This document shows, one piece after another, positions 48,411 through 57,283 of a DNA stretch of 64,000 nt. Both the position numbers and the translations under genes were made by a program. Origin of the DNA: Pseudomonas taiwanensis DSM 21245 (GTDB lineage Bacteria; Pseudomonadota; Gammaproteobacteria; Pseudomonadales; Pseudomonadaceae); contig NZ_KE384450.1 of the NCBI RefSeq assembly GCF_000425785.1, positions 282,545-346,544 on the forward strand, in the 5' to 3' direction. Position 1 is the first letter of the stretch, and every line of letters begins with the position of its first letter. The notes below the pieces were generated by a model, which did not search any database, was not told the origin of the DNA, and saw only the letters and a program-made list of their open reading frames with translations.

Positions 48411-50531
48411 ATGGATGGCGCTCATACTCAATTGCCGGATGGCAACTCGGTTTTACTGGTTGTAGACGACTACCCGGAAAACCTCATCAGCATGCGGGCG
48501 CTCTTGGCCCGCAAGGATTGGCAGGTGTTGACGGCGAGCTCGGGGATGGAAGCCCTTAGCGCGTTGCTCGAGCACGATGTCGATTTGGTGCTGCTGGACG
48601 TTCAGATGCCGGAAATGGACGGCTTCGAAGTCGCCCGCCTGATGCGCGGCAGTCAGCGCACGCGGCTGACGCCGATCATTTTCCTGACGGCCAACGAGCA
48701 GTCCGACGAAGCCGTGCTCAAGGGGTACGCCAGCGGCGCCGTGGACTACATGTTCAAGCCGTTCGACCCGCAGATACTCAAGCCCAAGGTCCAGGCTTTG
48801 CTCGACCAGCAGAGTAACCGGCGCATGCTCCAGCGCCTGACCCGGGAGCTGGAGGCTGCCAGGGCGTTCAATGCCTCGATTCTGGAGAATGCCGCCGAGG
48901 GCATTCTAGTGGTGGATGCTACAGGCATCATCAGTTTCGCCAACCCGGCTATCTCGCGGCTGTTGCAGGCGCCGGTCGAGCAATTGCAGGGCGTGTCCGT
49001 ACTGGACTTGGTGCAACTGCCCAATGTCAGCCTGTGGGTCGATTCAGAGTTCTACCAGGCCTACCTGGCACGGCGGATTTTTCGTGTGCATGACGCCCAG
49101 CTGCGTACCCAGACCGGTCAGTTGGTACCGGTGGCGCTGTCGTGCGCGCCACTGCCCGCCGAGCAGCAGGCCATGGTAGTGACGGTGCTGGACATGTCGG
49201 TGGTGCGCAACCTGCATCAGCAGCTCGAATATCAAGCCGTGACCGACCCCCTCACGGGCCTGCTCAATCGTCGCGGCTTCTATCAGGCGGCCGACGCGGT
49301 GCTGATGCGTAACGAACACTCGGACAAGTGCCAGGCGCTCATGTACATGGATCTGGACGGGTTCAAGCGCATCAATGACTCCCTGGGTCACGACGCCGGT
49401 GATCGTGTGCTGCGTTGGGTCGGCGAGCAGCTCAAGGACTGCTTGGGTAATGAAGCCCTGCTGGCACGCATGGGGGGCGATGAATTCACCGCGCTGTTCG
49501 ACGGGCTACCGTATCCGGAACAGGCCGGGCGTTTTGCCGAGCGACTGCTCGAGCGGATGTCCAGCTGCCAGCATATAGATGATCTGGACCTGAACCTGGG
49601 GGTCAGCATCGGGATCGCCACGTACCCGGACTGCGGTGCCAGCGTCGAAGGCCTGCTGCGGGCCGCCGATGTGGCGATGTATGCAGCCAAGCGAGCCGGA
49701 CGTCAGCAATACCGCTTCTATGATCAGGAGCTCAACGGCCGAGCACGTTCGAGGCTGATGCTCGAAGACGGTGTCCGCGCTGCCATCGAGGAACGCGCCT
49801 TCACCCTGGTGTATCAGCCCCAGGTCAGTTTCGCCGACGGTCACCTGCGTGGTTTCGAGGCATTGTTGCGCTGGCAGCACCCTAGTGTCGGCGATGTGCC
49901 GCCGGGGCTGTTCATTCCATTGCTGGAAGAGGCCCGGTTGATCAACCGCCTGGCCAGTTGGATCTATCGTCAGGGCGTGTCCCAGCGCCGGGCCTGGCGT
50001 GAACACTTCGCGCCGGACGTGGTACTGGGTATCAGCCTCAGTCGCGCACAGTTTTCCATGCCCAGCCTGGTGGACGAACTGCAGCGGGTAATCAACGAAC
50101 AAGGGCTGAGCCCGTCGCAGTTGGAGGTCGAGGTCGCGGAGACTTCGCTGATGTACAACATCGACGAGGCGGTCAAGCAGGTCAATCGTTTGCGTGAGCT
50201 GGGTGTTCGGGTAGCCCTGGACGACTTTGGCGCAGGCGATTGTTCGCTGCGCATGCTGCGCGACCTGCCAATAGATACCTTGAAGATCGACCGTCATCTG
50301 GTTGCACGACTGCCGGACTCCGCGGTTGATGCAGCCCTGGTGCGCAGCGTGATCGCCTTGTGCGCGGACTACGCCATCACGGTCATCGCCGAAGGCGTTG
50401 AAACCCCGGCCCAGGCAGCTTGGCTCAAAGCCAACGGTTGTGCGTACGTGCAGGGTTTCATCGTCGCCCACCCGATGACGGCAGCGGATGCCGGGCGCTT
50501 CCCGACAATTTTCCCCTGGCCGAGGCTATGA
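48411..50531 (+). CDS. Receiver-PAS-GGDEF-EAL protein with degenerate EAL site
   Basis: A 706-residue response regulator for cyclic-di-GMP turnover. A receiver domain (phospho-acceptor D63 in LVLLDVQMPEMDG) leads to a PAS domain at about 155-270, a GGDEF domain with intact GGDEF at 355-359, and an EAL domain (E483 in GFEALLRW). No RxxD inhibition site precedes GGDEF. In the EAL domain the metal-binding Asn of the VNLS motif is Ser542 (GISLS), and loop 6, normally DDFGTGYSSL, reads DDFGAGDCSL. Phosphodiesterase activity is therefore doubtful; diguanylate cyclase activity is likely. The start is the ATG at 48411. No partner histidine kinase is adjacent. Confidence 0.9.
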   Translation: MDGAHTQLPDGNSVLLVVDDYPENLISMRALLARKDWQVLTASSGMEALSALLEHDVDLVLLDVQMPEMDGFEVARLMRGSQRTRLTPIIFLTANEQSDEAVLKGYASGAVDYMFKPFDPQILKPKVQALLDQQSNRRMLQRLTRELEAARAFNASILENAAEGILVVDATGIISFANPAISRLLQAPVEQLQGVSVLDLVQLPNVSLWVDSEFYQAYLARRIFRVHDAQLRTQTGQLVPVALSCAPLPAEQQAMVVTVLDMSVVRNLHQQLEYQAVTDPLTGLLNRRGFYQAADAVLMRNEHSDKCQALMYMDLDGFKRINDSLGHDAGDRVLRWVGEQLKDCLGNEALLARMGGDEFTALFDGLPYPEQAGRFAERLLERMSSCQHIDDLDLNLGVSIGIATYPDCGASVEGLLRAADVAMYAAKRAGRQQYRFYDQELNGRARSRLMLEDGVRAAIEERAFTLVYQPQVSFADGHLRGFEALLRWQHPSVGDVPPGLFIPLLEEARLINRLASWIYRQGVSQRRAWREHFAPDVVLGISLSRAQFSMPSLVDELQRVINEQGLSPSQLEVEVAETSLMYNIDEAVKQVNRLRELGVRVALDDFGAGDCSLRMLRDLPIDTLKIDRHLVARLPDSAVDAALVRSVIALCADYAITVIAEGVETPAQAAWLKANGCAYVQGFIVAHPMTAADAGRFPTIFPWPRL

Positions 50532-50570
50532 TTGGCTAAACTCGCCCTTCGTTCCGCCATACCCTGTGCC

Positions 50571-51071
50571 ATGACCGCATTACGCTACTTGCAAGCCTAC
50601 CCGCCGCACCTGCAGGCGCAGGTGCGCCAGATGATCGACAGCAACCGCCTGGGCGATTACCTGCAACGCCGTTACCCTGAACGTCACGACATTCAGAGCG
50701 ACAAGGCGTTGTACGGTTATGCCCAGGATTTGCGTCAGCAGTACCTGCGCAGTGCGCCGAGCCTGGACAAGGTGTTGTTCGATAATCGTCTGGACCTCAC
50801 CCACCGTGCGTTGGGGCTGAACACGGCGGTGTCGAGGATCCAGGGCGGCAAGCTCAAGGCAAAGAAGGAAATCCGCATTGCCTCGCTGTTCAAGGAGGCT
50901 GCGCCACAGTTCCTGCGCATGATCGTGGTGCATGAGCTGGCCCATCTGCGGGAGCGGGAGCACAACAAGGCGTTCTACCAGCTCTGTCAGCACATGGAGC
51001 CGGACTATCACCAACTGGAATTCGACCTGCGCGTCTACCTGACCTATCGGGAGCTGCAGGGCAATTGTTAA
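50571..51071 (+). CDS. YgjP-like metallopeptidase domain protein
   Basis: A 166-residue protein with a zinc-metalloprotease motif HELAH at residues 121-125 followed by a further His at 131 in LREREHNKAFY, the YgjP/DUF45-like spacing HExxH-N5-H. It has no signal peptide. The enzymatic activity of this group is not established. I prefer the ATG at 50571 (MTALRYLQAYPP) over an upstream TTG at 50532. A winged-helix gene follows after 12 bases and is probably co-transcribed. Confidence 0.82.
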   Translation: MTALRYLQAYPPHLQAQVRQMIDSNRLGDYLQRRYPERHDIQSDKALYGYAQDLRQQYLRSAPSLDKVLFDNRLDLTHRALGLNTAVSRIQGGKLKAKKEIRIASLFKEAAPQFLRMIVVHELAHLREREHNKAFYQLCQHMEPDYHQLEFDLRVYLTYRELQGNC

Positions 51072-51083
51072 GGACCAAGCGGC

Positions 51084-51380
51084 ATGGATGTGAGCAAGAC
51101 CAAGAGCAGTTTCTATCGTCGTCTGTATGTGGCCTGGCTGATCGATAGTCAGACAGCCACCAGCGTACCGGCGCTGATGGAGGCCACCGGTATGCCACGG
51201 CGCACGGCGCAAGACACCATTGCCGCGCTGGCCGACCTGGATATCGTCTGCGAGTTCGAGCAACAGGAAGGTGCGCGCAACCATGCCGGGCATTACCGCA
51301 TCCATGACTGGGGGGCCATCGACAAGCAGTGGATCATCCAGCACCTGCGGCAGATCCGTGAAGTCTTGGGGTACCCTTGA
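51084..51380 (+). CDS. Small winged-helix DNA-binding protein
   Basis: A 98-residue protein. The middle shows a helix-turn-helix (VPALMEATGMPRRTAQDTIAAL) followed by a short wing and a C-terminal helix. It resembles small conserved pseudomonad wHTH proteins of unknown target. AAGGA precedes the ATG. It ends 74 bases before the YheO-type regulator, and may belong to the YgjP unit rather than to the catabolic module downstream. Confidence 0.75.
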   Translation: MDVSKTKSSFYRRLYVAWLIDSQTATSVPALMEATGMPRRTAQDTIAALADLDIVCEFEQQEGARNHAGHYRIHDWGAIDKQWIIQHLRQIREVLGYP

Positions 51381-51454
51381 CCGCTGTGGCGCGAGCCCCC
51401 TTGAACAGCGCAAGGCCGTCCTCCAGATCGCATCCATACGCCAGGAATTTGCAG

Positions 51455-52090
51455 ATGTCCGCTAATCGGCAGGCTCTATCCCCTCGTTTCAGTAATTACG
51501 CCGCCATGGCCGATGGCGTTGCTACCCTGCTGTTCCCCCATGCCGAAGTCGTGGTTCACGACCTGCGCAGCCAGACCGTGGTGCATATCGCCAACAACAT
51601 CTCCAAGCGCCAGCTGGGGGATGATTCGGCGCTGGATGACCTGCCCGCCGAACTGGACCCCTCGGCGCCCCTGGGGCCCTACGAAAAGCTCAATTGGAAT
51701 GGCCAGAAGATCCGCTCCATCAGCAGCGTGATGGTCGATGAGTCCGGTCAGCCGGAAGCGCTGCTGTGCATCAATTTCAACATCTCGGTGCTCGAGCAGG
51801 CCAAGCAGGCGCTGGACCTGTTCTTCCAGGCCAGCCGCTTGCTGCCACAGCCAGAAGCACTGTTCCGCGACGATTGGCAGGAGCGGATCAATACCTTCCT
51901 GCACGCCTGGCTCGCGGACAAGGGGTTGAGCCTCGGCAGCCTCGACCGTGACCACAAGCGTGAGCTGGTGCAGGCCCTGCATGGACAAGGGGCTTTTCGT
52001 GGCAAGAGTGCCTATGACTACGTGGCCAATGTCCTGGGCATGGGGCGGGCGACGGTCTACAAGTATGTGAAGCTCATGCGGGAAGCGTGA
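51455..52090 (+). CDS. YheO/DauR-type transcriptional regulator (PAS-like + HTH)
   Basis: A 211-residue regulator with an N-terminal YheO-like PAS domain (FSNYAAMADGVATLLFPHAEVVVHDL, then SSVMVDESGQPEALLCINFNIS) and a C-terminal HTH_22-type DNA-binding domain (AYDYVANVLGMGRATVYKYVKLMRE). DauR, which represses D-arginine catabolism in P. aeruginosa, has this architecture; this family commonly governs adjacent amino acid degradation genes. The ATG at 51455 has AGGAA upstream. The dehydratase-like gene follows after 115 bases that contain direct repeats, making it the likely target. Confidence 0.85.
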   Translation: MSANRQALSPRFSNYAAMADGVATLLFPHAEVVVHDLRSQTVVHIANNISKRQLGDDSALDDLPAELDPSAPLGPYEKLNWNGQKIRSISSVMVDESGQPEALLCINFNISVLEQAKQALDLFFQASRLLPQPEALFRDDWQERINTFLHAWLADKGLSLGSLDRDHKRELVQALHGQGAFRGKSAYDYVANVLGMGRATVYKYVKLMREA

Positions 52091-52133
52091 AGGCAGGTCT
52101 CCAGCGACAGGCGATGCTTGCTGTTTGTAGATA

Positions 52134-52160
52134 AATATTCTACGGTGGACGAATATTCTA
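52134..52160. promoter_or_regulatory. Direct-repeat operator candidate upstream of the dehydratase/cyclodeaminase pair
   Basis: AATATTCTA occurs at 52134-52142 and again at 52152-52160, exactly 18 bases apart, in a G+C-rich setting. Downstream, GGCGGC-ACTGTG-GCCGCC (52166-52183) can form a hairpin in the leader, ending 22 bases before the ATG. Binding by the upstream DauR-type regulator is inferred from position. Confidence 0.5.
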
Positions 52161-52205
52161 TTAGTGGCGGCACTGTGGCCGCCTTTCACCCCGGAGAACC
52201 CGTCC

Positions 52206-53183
52206 ATGGAAATCAACGATGCCGAGCTCGACGCGCTGTTTCTGTCGATCTTCCAGGCCCATCAGGCGCTACGCCCGCAGGTACCCGTCACCCCGTTGCT
52301 CCCCAGTGCTGGGTTGTCCGCGCTGACCGGCTGTAACGTTCTTCTGAAGTGCGAGCACTTGCAGTGCACGGGGTCGTTCAAATTCAGGGGGGCCAGTAAC
52401 AAGCTGCGGCTGTTGGATGCTCAGCAGCGTCACCTCGGGGTAATCGCCGCGTCCTCGGGCAACCATGGCCAAGGCCTGGCGCTGGCTGGCCAATTGCTGG
52501 GGGTGCCCGTCACGGTCTACGCCAGCAGCGAGGCATCGCCGGTGAAGATCGACGCCATGCGCGCGCTGGGTGCCAATGTCCAATTGCTGGATTGCGACCC
52601 GCTTGAGGTCGAGCTCGAGGCAGGACGCCGGGCAAGGCAGCAAGGCAAGCCGTTCGTCTCGCCGTACAACGATCTGGAGGTCATCGCCGGGCAGGGCACC
52701 ATCGGCATGGAATTGCTGGAGCAGCATTTCGACCTGGATGCAGTGTTCGTTGCCGTCGGTGGCGGGGGGATGATTTCCGGCATCGCTGCCGCGCTGCATA
52801 AACTCAAGCCGTCGGTGGAGGTGATCGGTTGCTGGCCGGTCAATGCGCCGACGCTGCAGCGCTCGCTGGTAGCGGGACGGATCATCGAGGTCGAAGAAAC
52901 CGACACGCTCTCGGACGGCACCGCAGGCGGAGTCGAACCCGACAGCATCACTTTCGGCCTATGCCAGCGGCTGCTGGACAGGACCGTGCTGGTCAGCGAG
53001 CGTGAAATCAAGGACGCAATGCGCGATGTCGCCTCCCATGAACGCTGGATCATCGAAGGCGCGGCAGCGGTCGCTCTGGCGGGCATGAAGCAATTGGCCA
53101 AAGACTATCAAGGCAAGAAAGTCGCGGTGGTGCTGTGCGGGCGCAACATCCAACTGGAGCAATACCTGGAGGCGATCGCATGA
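52206..53183 (+). CDS. Threonine dehydratase-like PLP enzyme (fold type II)
   Basis: A 325-residue PLP enzyme of the serine racemase/threonine dehydratase group. The Schiff-base Lys is K59 in CTGSFKFRGASNK; SSGNHGQGLALAG binds the substrate carboxylate, and VAVGGGGMISG holds the phosphate. There is no regulatory ACT domain, so it is a catabolic-type enzyme. The same enzyme family supplies beta-hydroxyaspartate dehydratase (BhcB) and EutB, both encoded beside an ornithine-cyclodeaminase homologue, as here. GGAGAA precedes the ATG. Its TGA overlaps the next ATG by three bases (ATGA). Substrate unknown; a beta-hydroxy amino acid is likely. Confidence 0.87.
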   Translation: MEINDAELDALFLSIFQAHQALRPQVPVTPLLPSAGLSALTGCNVLLKCEHLQCTGSFKFRGASNKLRLLDAQQRHLGVIAASSGNHGQGLALAGQLLGVPVTVYASSEASPVKIDAMRALGANVQLLDCDPLEVELEAGRRARQQGKPFVSPYNDLEVIAGQGTIGMELLEQHFDLDAVFVAVGGGGMISGIAAALHKLKPSVEVIGCWPVNAPTLQRSLVAGRIIEVEETDTLSDGTAGGVEPDSITFGLCQRLLDRTVLVSEREIKDAMRDVASHERWIIEGAAAVALAGMKQLAKDYQGKKVAVVLCGRNIQLEQYLEAIA

Positions 53184-54127
53184 ACGTCTTCGACAGGCAC
53201 CGCATCGAACAACATCTTGACCTGGGCGTGGCCGAGCGTTGGCTCGAAGAGGGTTTCATCGCCTATTCCCAGGGAAAGGTCCAGGCACCCCCGGTCCAGA
53301 CCTTCGTTTTTGCCCAGTCCAATGGTGACTGTTGCATCAAGTCGGCCTACGTGGAAGGCAGCGAGACCTTTACCGTCAAAGTGTCCACCGGCTTCTACGA
53401 CAACCCTGCACGAGGATTGGAGAGCAATGACGGCTTGATGCTGGTGCTCTGTGCCCGAACCGGTCAGCCGCTGGCGTTGCTGGCGGACCAAGGTTGGCTG
53501 ACCGGCATGCGTACAGCATTGGCCGGGCGGATCGTCGCGCGGCGGATGGCACCCGCGAAGGTCGAGGCGATCGGGATTCTTGGGACTGGAACCCAGGCGC
53601 GAATGCAACTGGCGCAACTCATGCCCGTTACCACGTGCCGCGAGGTGAGTGTGTGGGGGCGCAGCGATGCGGGGCTGGCTGCCTACCGGGATTACGCCCA
53701 GGCACTGGGGTTCGACGTGCGGGTGGAACGTGAGCCCAAGGCGGTCGCCGAAGCGGCCAACCTGATCGTCTGCACCACCCCGTCTCGTGAGGCCTTGCTG
53801 CAACGTGAATGGATACGGCCCGGTACGCACATCACTGCGTTGGGCGCCGACACGTCCGGCAAGCAAGAACTCGACCCAAGGCTGGTAGCCAGTGCCGACC
53901 GCATCGTGGTCGACTCGATCCGCCAGTGCAGTCAATATGGCGAGGTGTCCCACGCCTTGCAGGCTGGCTTGATGAGCCCGGCCAGGCTAGTGGAAATCGG
54001 GACTGTGCTCGCCGGTGACGCCATCGCTCGCGAAGATGAGGGGCAATTGACCGTGGCGGACCTGACCGGTGTCGCGGTTCAGGATGCGCAGATCGCGCGC
54101 TGTGCCTTCGAGTCGCTGCGTGGCTGA
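53180..54127 (+). CDS. Ornithine cyclodeaminase / mu-crystallin family protein
   Basis: A 315-residue NAD(P)-dependent enzyme of the OCD/mu-crystallin family. The N-terminal barrel half has CCIKSAYVEGSETFTVKVS, and the Rossmann loop is GILGTGTQARMQLAQL near residue 134. Members are ornithine cyclodeaminase, alanine dehydrogenase, ketimine reductases and iminosuccinate reductase (BhcD). Paired with a dehydratase-like enzyme it would most simply reduce an imine or deaminate a small amino acid product. ATGA overlap with the preceding gene implies coupled translation. No aminotransferase or transporter gene is in the unit. Confidence 0.87.
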   Translation: MNVFDRHRIEQHLDLGVAERWLEEGFIAYSQGKVQAPPVQTFVFAQSNGDCCIKSAYVEGSETFTVKVSTGFYDNPARGLESNDGLMLVLCARTGQPLALLADQGWLTGMRTALAGRIVARRMAPAKVEAIGILGTGTQARMQLAQLMPVTTCREVSVWGRSDAGLAAYRDYAQALGFDVRVEREPKAVAEAANLIVCTTPSREALLQREWIRPGTHITALGADTSGKQELDPRLVASADRIVVDSIRQCSQYGEVSHALQAGLMSPARLVEIGTVLAGDAIAREDEGQLTVADLTGVAVQDAQIARCAFESLRG

Positions 54128-54314
54128 GAATCAGGCCTCGCAATGAGGCCTGAACATTACGCCCAGTCATGGCGGCATATCGTAGACCAAAATAGAGGCT
54201 ATTTGACATCATTGCCCGCTATCGCTTACCTCTCCCGATGTGTAACCTGCAAGTCCTGTAGTTGCGAAGACCGCCTTCAATAGCGTGAGCCCTCTACTAC
54301 AAAAGGACTTGAGC

Positions 54315-55052
54315 ATGCGGCCACTGCTGTGCGTTCTGGGGTTACTGGGAGTGTTGCTGGCCATGCCTGCCGTGGGCCAGGAGAAGTTGCGGCTGGTAGC
54401 CGACAACTGGCCTCCGTTCACCGACAGTGGCATGCCAGGGGGGGGATTAGCCACCCGCATCGTCACCACGGCGTTCGCCCGCGCAGGCTACGACAGCGAA
54501 GTGGAAGAGGTGCCTTGGGCGCGGGCACTGATGGGGGTCGGGGAGGGGCGCTATGACGTCCTGATCGACGCGTGGTACACCGACTCACGGACGCAGATTG
54601 GCCACTTTTCCAAAGCCTACCTGACCAACCGCATTCGTCTGCTCCAGCGTAAGGGAAGCAACGTGCGCTACCAGCGTCAGTCGGATCTGTATCCCTACAG
54701 CATTGCCGTGGTACGCGATTATGCCTATTCGCCGCAATTCGATGGCGACAGCCGTCTGAACAAGGTGACTGTACGAAACTTTTCCACTGCCTTGCGCATG
54801 CTGGCCGCAGGACGGGTTCAGCTGGCGGTGGAGGATGAGTACGTTGCCCGCTACAACCTGCAGCGTGAATCTTCGAAAGTGCGCGATGAAGTCGAGTTGG
54901 TCGAGCCACCACTGGGGGAGAACAGCCTGCACATTCTGGTCAGCCTAAAAAGGCCCGACCATCTGCAGATCGTCGATCGTTTCGAGCACGCCATCGCAGC
55001 GATGAAAGCCGATGGCAGCTATGCCCGCCTCATGCACCAGTACGGCTTCTGA
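54315..55052 (+). CDS. Periplasmic substrate-binding protein, SBP_bac_3-like (orphan)
   Basis: A 245-residue secreted protein with a signal peptide (residues 1-21, ending MPAVG-Q) and the amino-acid-binding fold (LRLVADNWPPFTDSGMPGGG, then VPWARALMGVGEGRYDVLI). It lacks neighbouring permease or ATPase genes. AAAAGGA precedes the ATG. It could serve the dehydratase/cyclodeaminase module just upstream, but a 187-base gap separates them and a shared transcript is not evident. The gap holds no other gene. Confidence 0.8.
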   Translation: MRPLLCVLGLLGVLLAMPAVGQEKLRLVADNWPPFTDSGMPGGGLATRIVTTAFARAGYDSEVEEVPWARALMGVGEGRYDVLIDAWYTDSRTQIGHFSKAYLTNRIRLLQRKGSNVRYQRQSDLYPYSIAVVRDYAYSPQFDGDSRLNKVTVRNFSTALRMLAAGRVQLAVEDEYVARYNLQRESSKVRDEVELVEPPLGENSLHILVSLKRPDHLQIVDRFEHAIAAMKADGSYARLMHQYGF

Positions 55053-55099
55053 TCCCACCCTCTGAAACCGGCGTGCCGGCGATAGGGTGTACAGGTCAA

Positions 55100-57283
55100 T
55101 CAGCCCGGTGCACCCTCCTTGATCAGATGCGCCGCCAGCGTTCGCAGCGGCCCCAGTTGCCGGCAGATCAATGCCAATTGGGTCTGTACCAACCGCTGTT
55201 GTTCATCCAGCTCTTCCGGCATCTGCTCCAGCGTGTTGGCCAAGGCCTCTTCGGTATCGCTATGGATCGGCACCGGCAGTCGCGCCGCCAGTCCGTTGGC
55301 GATTTCGTCCAGGCTGCTGGCCAGGCTCTGGCCGGCACCTTCGATCAACTGCTCCTGAACTTCGGTCGGCAGCGTCGTATCGCGGTGGGCACCCAGCCCG
55401 GAGAGGTAGCTGAGCAAGGTATGCGACAGCACCAGGAAACGGAAACCGACATCGGCCTCTTTGCGAAAGTGCCCAGGCTCCATCAGCATGTTGGCCAGGG
55501 TAGTGGACAGCGCCGCATCGGCGTTGTGAGCATTGCGCCGCGCCAGGCGATAGGCCAGGTCATCGCGCTTGCCATGGGCATACTGCTGCATGATCTGGCG
55601 CAGGTACGCGCTGGCGCAGGTCAGGGTGTTGGCCAGCGCCTTGTTCAGGTTACGGCCCTGCCAGTCAGGAAGGAACAGGAATACCGCGAGAATGGCGATC
55701 AGGCTACCCACCAGGGTATCGAACAGACGCGGCAGGAACAGCCCGTAACCGTCGCCGATCTGGTTGAAGCAGAACAGCACCATCAGGGTGATCGCAGCGG
55801 TGGCCAAAGTGTAGCGGGTCGTGCGGTTGACGAAGAACACCACGCCGGCGACCACGGCGAACATTGACTGGATGATCGGGCTGGGGAACAGGTCGAACAA
55901 CGCCCAACCCACCGTGAGGCCGATGGCTGTGCCGATGACCCGCTGCACCAGTTTGCGCCGCGTGGCGCCGTAGTTGGGCTGGCAGACGAACAGCGTGGTA
56001 AGGATGATCCAGTAGCCCTGGGTCGGGTGAATCAGGTGCACCATGCCGTAGCCGACCGACAGTGCCAACGGCAGGCGCAGGGCATGGCGGAACAGCAACG
56101 AGGTGGGCGTAAGCTGCGTCCGCAGGCGGTTCCATACGTCCTTGAGGTTGCGTGGCGAACGGTCGAGCAGGCTGCTGTCGCTGGCGTCGGCAAGGCTGTC
56201 CGGGTTGCTTGCCGCCCCTAGAAGCCGGTCAAGGGTGGCAAGGTTGGCCGCCAGCGCACGCAATGAGCGCAGCAGCCCACGCCAGGCCGGGTTGCTCTGG
56301 ATGCGCAAGTGCTCCAGTGAGGCGTTGAGGTCTTCCAGTGCTTCGGCAAAGCCAGTGTCCAGGACGAAGGGCTGGCGCAGGCGGATCGAGCGCGACAGCT
56401 CCTGGCACGCCGAACCCTGCTGGCGCAGCAGGCGCTGGCAGCGGAACATGACGTCACTGTGGAAGAACGCCTCGGCCAGGGCATTGTAGGGGTAGTGCGA
56501 GGCGCTGACCCGCTCGTGAATGTCTTGTGCCAGGAAGTACAGCTTCAGGTAGCGGCTGAGCTTGGAGTTCGGCTGGCTGTTGCCTACCCGGTGCAGAATG
56601 ATTTCCTTGGCTGCGTTCAAGGCCGCTACGACCTTGCCGTTCTGCTGGGCCAGTTCCAGCCGCCGGGCCTCCACGTCGAGGTTGCGGATGGGCTCGAACA
56701 GATTGGCCTTGAGCTTAAGGTAGTGCCCCAGTTCACGGAATAACTTGGCCAGACTCTGTTGCACCGGCTGGTTGGAAAACAGTGCCTGCCACAAAACCGA
56801 CAGCAGACCATACCAGGCGGCGCCTGCCACCAGCAGCAGTGGTTCGTGCCAGAAATCGGTTACCTGGCCGCCGCGCTGGTCCACGCCAATCATGGTGTAG
56901 ACCGAAAGAATCAACGTTGCCGAGGCGATCGCGCCGTAGCGCTCGCCCAAGGCGCCGAGCATGGTCAGGCTGAAGGCTGCCAGGGCCAGGGCTGCGGCGA
57001 AGATCCAGGGATAGGGGAACAGCAACTCGACCGACAGGGCGGCGATGGCGAAGCACGCCAGGGTAACCGCCAGTGCGCTGAGACGGCCCTGCCAACTGTC
57101 ATCGGTTTCGGCCAGGGCGCTGGCGATGATACCGAGGAACAGCGGGATCAGCAGTGCCATCTCGTCTTGATACCAGCACAGGGCCATGCTGCCGGTCAGG
57201 GCGATCGTTACCCGAATGCTGTAGCTGAACTTGTCTTGGCCCCACAAACGACGCAATGAATGGCGGAACGAGCTCGATGACAT
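55100..57283 (-). CDS. yccS: YccS/FUSC family inner-membrane protein
   Basis: A 727-residue protein with two sets of six or so membrane helices (residues about 20-170 and 390-530), each followed by a soluble helical region, the FUSC/YccS architecture also seen in aromatic acid efflux proteins such as AaeB. Conserved pieces are ILTTLFVCQPNYGATRRKLVQRVIGTAIG in the second half. Substrate unknown. It reads leftward, alone, with a 134-base gap to the HI0933-type gene. Confidence 0.88.
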   Translation of the reverse strand: MSSSSFRHSLRRLWGQDKFSYSIRVTIALTGSMALCWYQDEMALLIPLFLGIIASALAETDDSWQGRLSALAVTLACFAIAALSVELLFPYPWIFAAALALAAFSLTMLGALGERYGAIASATLILSVYTMIGVDQRGGQVTDFWHEPLLLVAGAAWYGLLSVLWQALFSNQPVQQSLAKLFRELGHYLKLKANLFEPIRNLDVEARRLELAQQNGKVVAALNAAKEIILHRVGNSQPNSKLSRYLKLYFLAQDIHERVSASHYPYNALAEAFFHSDVMFRCQRLLRQQGSACQELSRSIRLRQPFVLDTGFAEALEDLNASLEHLRIQSNPAWRGLLRSLRALAANLATLDRLLGAASNPDSLADASDSSLLDRSPRNLKDVWNRLRTQLTPTSLLFRHALRLPLALSVGYGMVHLIHPTQGYWIILTTLFVCQPNYGATRRKLVQRVIGTAIGLTVGWALFDLFPSPIIQSMFAVVAGVVFFVNRTTRYTLATAAITLMVLFCFNQIGDGYGLFLPRLFDTLVGSLIAILAVFLFLPDWQGRNLNKALANTLTCASAYLRQIMQQYAHGKRDDLAYRLARRNAHNADAALSTTLANMLMEPGHFRKEADVGFRFLVLSHTLLSYLSGLGAHRDTTLPTEVQEQLIEGAGQSLASSLDEIANGLAARLPVPIHSDTEEALANTLEQMPEELDEQQRLVQTQLALICRQLGPLRTLAAHLIKEGAPG

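Noticed and set aside
51084..51380. Toxin-antitoxin pair made of the YgjP-like protein and the small wHTH protein
   Set aside because: Gene sizes and adjacency suggest it, but the HExxH protein resembles widespread YgjP-like metallopeptidases and the wHTH has no antitoxin features.
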